Below are positions 57,787-64,000 of a stretch of DNA of 64,000 nucleotides, piece by piece. A model generated the notes under the pieces. That model made no database searches. It was not told the origin of the DNA and saw nothing but the letters and a program-made list of their open reading frames with translations. The DNA comes from Telmatactis stephensoni (lineage: Eukaryota; Cnidaria; Anthozoa; Actiniaria; Isophelliidae): assembly GCA_029948255.1 (NCBI GenBank), contig JALIZF010001704.1, positions 248,001 through 312,000 of the forward strand, in the 5' to 3' direction. The translations under genes were made by a program, and so were the position numbers. Each line of letters starts with the position of its first letter. Position 1 is the stretch's first letter.

Positions 57787-60130
57787 CTGAAAGTGCACAG
57801 TACAGTGTTATATCAAGGTATTAAATGAACATCTTCATTTACTTTAATGATGGTGACCTTGTATTTATTGAAATGCATGCACTGGCAGTGCAATAACGCA
57901 TCGTCTTGTAAAGTGGAGAGGAGGTCCATACAGTGCCCCCATGTTAAGGTTTTAGTCCGCAATAACCCGGATAAATTTGATAACGCATCATTTTTTCTCT
58001 TTCTTCATTTTTTTACATCTTTTTTAATTGAAATGTATTGTGATAAGTGGACGTAAACCTGAGGCACTAAAGCTACAAGGTGGAGAGAAATACAAAAAGC
58101 TAACATACCGAGCTGGTGGAGAACCCACTGAAATCAGATTTCAAACTACTGTCTTTTTTCATAAAAGGAAGAAAAGAGAATAAGAGAGGCTGTATATATA
58201 TTGTATTCTATAACCTGCTGTGTGATTTCATGTATAACGAGTGTGAGATTATGTACATAAATGTTAGCATCGTCAACGCATGGTCACCAGTTTGAAACAG
58301 TTATGACAGGTGAATTGTTTGTGTGACGTGGACATGTCAGTCATTTAGATCCAGGGATAACATTGACAAGTATAATTAAGTGAAAATATGGTTTTTATCG
58401 CACTAACTTGCACACTGTAGTGTAGGTAAATGTGCATTCCTTGCATTTCTCTCCCTTTGTTATAGAATCGACAATATCTGACCGATATCGACAATATCTG
58501 TACGTTGGGTCACCTGTACTTCAATGGTTTAAATACTTATGTTTACATATTTCATAGACATGAGATCAAAATCAATTCAGATTTACATGTTTGTGTTGTT
58601 AGTTTTAGTTTAGTGATAGCTCCGGCTTAATTTTTCTGACTGTGGCAAAGATGGCTTTTCAGTAAACACCCGTCGGCCAATTTCTGATCAAAGTAAGGTC
58701 GTTTAGTCGTAATCCACAGCATAAAATTAATGACGTTTTCGAGGTTAAATACTAGATTTGACGATAAACTGATGATAGAGTACAAACACGAAAAGCGTAC
58801 AACATAAATAGTACTAAATAGTGCTAAACTTTGTTAATTCAATTGTTTTCTATTGTTTAATTAGTGCTATTTAGCAGTAAAGTAGTCTATTGTACACTTT
58901 TAGTGTTTGTACTCTAATGACGTTGATACATAAATTAAATTGATGAACAAAATCTTATCCGTAATCCCAGCCGATTAGTGCCATAATAAAATTCATGCAA
59001 CTCTTGCCTCATGTTGCGAATCCTTTAACTCGCATTTCTTAATGATTTCAATGTAATAGCTTCTAAGTGTATGGTTGGGCAGATGTAAAAAATTAGATCT
59101 GGCAATGTTGTACAGATAGACTGATTGTTTCGTGCACCGACCAGATTAATGATTTCACACAAATATAATAGTCAATTAAACTATTTGGGTGAAAACATTA
59201 ATCTGTTCATTGCACGAGACAACCAATTTCAGTCCGAGCTATAGGATAAAAGCTATTAATAGCACTGCTTTAGCTTTAATAGGTACAACATCGGTCACTG
59301 GACAGACTTATCGAACCGTCAGGACGTTTCCCATCTGTAGTTCACCTATATAATTCGATTCCAACTGCTCCTAAATATAATCTTTAAGGAAATGTTAATA
59401 AAGAGAGAAAACGAAGCCTTTTATGGAGTAAAATCTACTTCCTTTTTAGCTCTTCCTGAAGAGTCAAGTTTAAGTACCCCTTTTTGAAAATAGGATCACC
59501 CCTCACAAAGAGATAAAGAACTACTTTTTTCTGGAGTAATTTTCACTTCATGGGCAGTAATGAGACGGCAGCTGTCTAGCTTGGGTTCAGTTAAGGGAGG
59601 TGGGCCCTTTAAAATACTGAAATCAATTTAAGCCTACTGAACTGATCTTTTTTGACCACCTTTAGCTTTACCTGCTTCTACATAGACTTTTTCCACTTTT
59701 TCTTGCCTCGACAGGGATTTAAACCTTTTAGCATTTGACAACAAGCCAGCGCCTTAACCAACTATGCCATGAACAATGATTAAGGCGAAGCACGCGTATT
59801 AAATTTTCATTTTATTCATGAATTCAGATCTTTTACATAATGTTATTTGCTGCCAAATATATGCGGCAGTAAAACCTTAAAAAGACATATAGACGGCACG
59901 TCATATATAGGTTAGACAAGCACTAAAACTTCAGCCTAGAATGATCATATCAGTACGATATCAACTCAATTGATAGAAAGCTTATAAATTCTGTAAGAGG
60001 TATGACGCCATGAGCCATGCGGCAGAGGAGTAAACACGTTTTCATGTTTACTGAAGCACACATAATAAGCTTTTCGTGACGCATTAGTCATGGGTATATG
60101 ATAACCTCCTCGGGTTTCTGTTGATCTCAG
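57787..60130. other. Upstream flank of the receptor; no gene seen
   Basis: It should hold the upstream non-coding exon(s) and promoter of the receptor (minus strand), but none can be pinned down. A SINE-like head lies at 59700-59775. CGACAATATCTG occurs twice at 58470-58501. Confidence 0.5.
59700..59775 (-). mobile_element. tRNA-like SINE head
   Basis: The minus strand reads GGCATAGTTGGTTAAGGCGC and AGGTTTAAATCCCTGTCGAG, A- and B-box-like with tRNA spacing. The acceptor stem does not pair. Confidence 0.55.
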
Positions 60131-60358
60131 TTATCGTCGAGTTACGTACTTAGCTTGTGGTCAACAAGTCGTTCCCATTCCCTTCTCTTCTCGCTTTCTT
60201 GGTTCGCCACCATTCTGAAAAGACTGTCTGAAAAGCACAACGAGCGGGGACAGTCTGGCAGTCCTCCTCGGACTGTTCGACAAAGGACTCCCATAAAAAG
60301 ACGAGAGAAAAAGGGACTTCCCATGAAGGAGGCCAAAAACACTTTTAACGCATCATAA
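60131..60358 (+). CDS. Possible terminal exon of an unidentified plus-strand gene
   Basis: After TTGATCTCAG the frame is open to a TAA at 60356-60358. It reads LSSSYVLSLWSTSRSHSLLF, WFATILKRLSEKHNERGQSG, RTVRQRTPIKRREKKGLPMK and EAKNTFNAS. The basic, polar composition looks protein-like, but no upstream exon or family was found. It could be chance. Confidence 0.25.
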   Translation, partial: LSSSYVLSLWSTSRSHSLLFSLSWFATILKRLSEKHNERGQSGSPPRTVRQRTPIKRREKKGLPMKEAKNTFNAS

Positions 60359-61389
60359 TATCAGAGTTTGGTTTGTTACACCGTGTGCAAAATGTTGTTC
60401 AAACCCAAAGTATAAGGAATTTTCTCTGTGTCTATTGTTCATCTTTGGGGAATTTGCAGCACTTGGCATACTTCAACTGCCTTTAGTTTATTTACACTCT
60501 GACAGTTTTTCTTACCCTCTGAGAAAAACAGAGTGAAACTCCAAGAAGCATCTGATTTAATCGGTAAACCACAGATGTAGTCCAAAAGCAGTACATTGTA
60601 TTTGAAATATATACCTGATTTATCCCTGATATAGGGTTTCACTAATGACCACATGTTGTAAAATTAGCAAATACAGGGACAATTTAACTCACAATGCTGC
60701 TGTGTTTGATTTTCTGTGCAGTTTTATTTAGGAAAAATTTACGCATGCGCAGTGGTTTTGCACGCGTGTGGGTTCGTGATAGGTTGTATGTATATTTTGT
60801 TTGCCCTGTGATCGCATTAACTAACCTAAATACAACAAATTAAGTGGAGGCTGGGGTGGTGAAATACAGTGAAGTGTATTGATTTGTCCACTTATATTAA
60901 CTTGACAGCTTGAATCTAGTGTTTCGTGACCATTCATGCTAATCAGTGCAGGAAACTGCTATAGGCTTTTTTCTAGCTCATGACGAGCCATTGACAAGCC
61001 GTTAGAAATATATCATTTTTAACTCTAAGTTCTATTTTTTAAGTTTTTATAACTAGATAAATTTATATAGCGATTTTTTGTCGTTTACTCTGAAAAATGA
61101 TGTTTGAGTACATGGATTTCAGTTGAAGTTTGAAAGGCTGAGGCGAAGACTTGATTAACGAATTTCTTGATTGATTGAATTGAGACTGATTGAGACTGAA
61201 CGCCAGAGATCTAATGGGGTATGAGTACATATGGACTATATTCTATTATAAATGTTAATGGTTTTAATGAATACCGGCAAGTGACATTAATGAAAGCACT
61301 TGTAGTGTACATTTATACAATGAACCTTTTTGAAGAACAAATGAATGTTCGGCTTATAGAACTTCATCACGCAAGCTGGAGATCACATA

Positions 61390-61722
61390 AATTATTTGAT
61401 TTATCGGAAAAAAAGTTTACTGTCAAATTTTTCACATCAATATTAGTAAAACTGTAAAGTTTCGAGGAGATTGCTCTTAAACTGATGACGATATGAATTT
61501 TTTAAACCGAACATTTTTACAAAGAAAGGTACAGTGGAGGGGCATCACATGCACGGCCAGCTTCGTTATCATGCTAAACAGCATACAATTGCACAACTGA
61601 TATTTAGCCTCAAAAATTCATATCTCCGTCCGTTTAAGGGCAACCTTTTCAAAACTCTGCAGTTTTACTAATATCGATGTGATAAATTTGATAGTAAATT
61701 CACTTTTTCAATAAATTTACTA
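61390..61722. mobile_element. Foldback element
   Basis: TTTACTGTCAAATTTTTCAC and TATTAGTAAAACTG pair with CAGTTTTACTAATA and GTGATAAATTTGATAGTAAA; inner GACGATATGAATTTTT / AAAAATTCATATCTCC. Confidence 0.8.
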
Positions 61723-62209
61723 TTTTTGTTTTAGGATTTAGTTCAATTATTTATCACTCGGGAGATATCGCTACCTTTAATTCGAGTATAAATTATTGAT
61801 TAGATATATATTAGATTATTAGACTTTTGTGTTGTATATTATATTGTCTTGTATACATTTATAGGAATTTCAGTTTCTTGGAGTTAAATTATAAGCTTAA
61901 TCCAATTTAATATATCTGAATTTTCTATCTTTTAATGTTATTATTTCTTCACATACACACATAGTCTTTTTATAAAGAACAATTCTATTTAATTTTTTTT
62001 GGCCGGAGCGAACCATGTATGTCAGATTACGATATATGCTTCCTCTTTTATGCCTTTAAGTAGTCAAACTTCAATTACATCGCATTGAAAGTGTATTTTG
62101 ACAAGTTTATGCGGAGAGGATTATGACGTTTGTTTGGCGACTAATGAAAGGTACAATTTTTCAAAGTATTAAATAAAGTTCAATGAGCTTTTATCAGGTA
62201 TTTTTAAAT

Positions 62210-63225
62210 TCGTAAAACAGAAAACGAATGACCATAGCTGCAAAGAGCATGTTGAAATTAGCAAGACAGTTAAGTTTGAAGGAATTAAATCCAAAACTCG
62301 CGAGAATATGAGTTTTTGAAAAGTGTGAATTTGTAGGAAAACCTTTGCTGGTAGGCATCTCTTGCCTACCAGCGAATGTTTTCATACAAAATTTCGATTT
62401 CAGAAAATTCACATTTTCGTGACTTTGAAAGTCCTCAAGTGAGTTAAGGTCTGGGTGAGACCTCCATTTTTTATAAAATGCTTGTTTTTCAAATTTCTTG
62501 GTGTGTTTTAAGAGTTACAAGTTTTAACTTAGGCACAAGTCAGTTTTCAATACATTTGTAAAATTTTTGGTGCCAGAAGGGCATACCGTTGGTCACGTGA
62601 CCAGATACGTAGTTTAGAAAATCTCGTATTTTTAAGGTAAAATGGGGTTGATAGAGTCACTGGTCAGATTGGTGCAATACATGTTATTAGATTGCTTTTG
62701 TAAAGGTCTTAAAAACCTGGCCTAGAATGGTTGTCCATCATTGATGGTTAAGGAGATATTTGCCTAAAAGGGTCACGTGACCAAGCCACGAATTCACAAA
62801 TTTGCATTTTTTTCCGAACCATTTCAGTGAAGTCATCCATTCTGGGCCAGAACTTGTTTGACAATATGTTCTTAACATATTAAGACCGAAAAAGATCTAA
62901 AAATAAAGCAATAAATCAACCCCATTTTAAAATTTCCGTTTTGAAGTCTTGTTGGTCACGTGACCACCAAATATCAATTGTTTGGATCACAAAATGTTAA
63001 GGAGACTAATAGTCACTTGGGTTCCAAAATGTATCCTGGTACAAAAAGTATTGGTAGAGTTATCGCAATTTTTATATTTTTCAGTTTATCCGAAAAACCC
63101 AGGCCTTAACTCACTCGAGGTCACTTCATTCAAACTTCACGTTTTCACTAATTTTGACGTGCTCTTTCCAGCTATGGTAATTATATTTCTGTACTGTGAC
63201 TTTTGGAATTACATGATAAAAGCCC
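62210..63225. mobile_element. 1-kb foldback element, family Z, copy 2
   Basis: ACCATAGCTGCAAAGAGCA pairs with TGCTCTTTCCAGCTATGGT; GAGTTAAGGTCTGGG pairs with CCCAGGCCTTAACTC. GGTCACGTGACC recurs near the centre. The left arm alone carries a nested hairpin (TTGCTGGTAGGCA / TGCCTACCAGCGAA) at about 62290-62430, the same relative place as in copy 1. Confidence 0.82.
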
Positions 63226-64000
63226 ATTCTGTCGATAACAAATATCGTATGCATATGGGCACTTGAAAATAAGGCTTTTATCATCCGCAATTCAAATCAA
63301 CATGTCTAACAAGTTAGAACAGCCGTACCGATCAGCTGCGAAGAACACACACATTCGTATAAGATATTTATAAATTTGTGTAGTGAGCTGTTGAGCTAAC
63401 TTGTGTAATTTCGCGCTATCTATTTCAGTAGTCAATTTTAAATTTTAGCCAAAAAATGCATCGAAAGGAAAGCACGATTCTAACAAAACATAAAACAAAA
63501 GTTACGTATGGCTAGGGAACGCTAAGCTAGAGACTGAGCTAAAAGTGCATGATTTGGCTAAGTACTGTGGTGCTAGTACTTGCTGCGAAAAGAAAGTAAT
63601 TAGATGCTTTGATGGGCGATACCCTTTGAAAATATATATCCACTTGGAAAAAAAGAATAGTCGCCTTAATAGAGCTGATAAGTATATAAGGACGATCTCT
63701 CCAGGAAATAAAGAACTACTGAATTGTTACTCTCTCCTTCCAGATACTGCCGCTTTTAGTTGCGCCAAAGAGAGCGTAAAGACAGTGTTAATTTGATCGA
63801 CACATTGCCTTAGCTTAATTCAAAAATATCCTCTAGAATGAAAGGACACTCACCTTGGTAGAGTTTATACACAAGGCCTGATCTGTTGAGTAGGGAAATT
63901 GAACTAATTGTCAGGCACTTTTTTTTTCCTCAGCTCTTCCTGTTTTGAAGAGTTTGACATTCAAAAAATAAACCTTATCTTACTTTATGGCTACCGATAT

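Larger units (their letters stand above)
60359..64000. other. No gene seen; two large foldbacks
   Basis: Holds the foldbacks at 61390-61722 and 62210-63225. The plus frames at 61221-61457 and 63545-63796 have no recognisable domain; the first overlaps a foldback arm. Confidence 0.6.

Noticed and set aside
63545..63796. 83-codon plus-strand frame with several cysteines
   Set aside because: No family, no splice context, composition like surrounding non-coding DNA.

Overview
The window is animal nuclear DNA: AT-rich, intron-dense, full of foldback (MITE-like) elements, LINE, SINE and BEL/Pao remnants, with no bacterial signature. A leucine-rich-repeat GPCR of the relaxin/GRL101 type with a large mosaic ectodomain, plus the repeat style, points to a cnidarian, most likely a hexacorallian (stony coral or anemone). 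That placement is inference.

One minus-strand gene dominates. Reading splice sites and codon phase by hand gives a complete, phase-consistent chain of 47 coding exons from a start codon at 57776 to a stop at 9712. The exon lengths sum to 8,979 nt, or 2,992 residues. N to C the protein has: signal peptide; MAM; an unrecognised Cys module; two C-type lectins; F5/8C; PA14; two unrecognised modules; MAM; two LDLa, a third LDLa and a half LDLa; MAM; MAM; LamG; fibronectin type II; a MAM N-terminal piece; LamG/pentraxin; the rest of a MAM; CUB; LRRNT; LRRs with seven identical-length 72-nt exons; and a class-A 7TM domain. It looks like a cell-surface receptor that combines glycan- and protein-binding modules with an LGR signalling core. 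One MAM exon is present as two tandem 100-nt copies, a strong candidate for mutually exclusive splicing.

The third intron (46080-55904, 9.8 kb) holds a nested family: two intronless multipass membrane protein genes in opposite orientation (48572-50134 minus, 52441-54006 plus), a decayed third copy between them, a short relic of a fourth, and a degraded BEL/Pao retrotransposon.

The flanks (1-9.7 kb and 57.8-64 kb) hold no gene I can support. They contain a LINE 3' end with an (ATT)n tail, tRNA-derived SINE-like pieces, and several foldback elements, two of which (24.4-25.6 kb, inside the gene, and 62.2-63.2 kb) belong to one family. All calls come from reading the sequence; no alignment or expression data were available.
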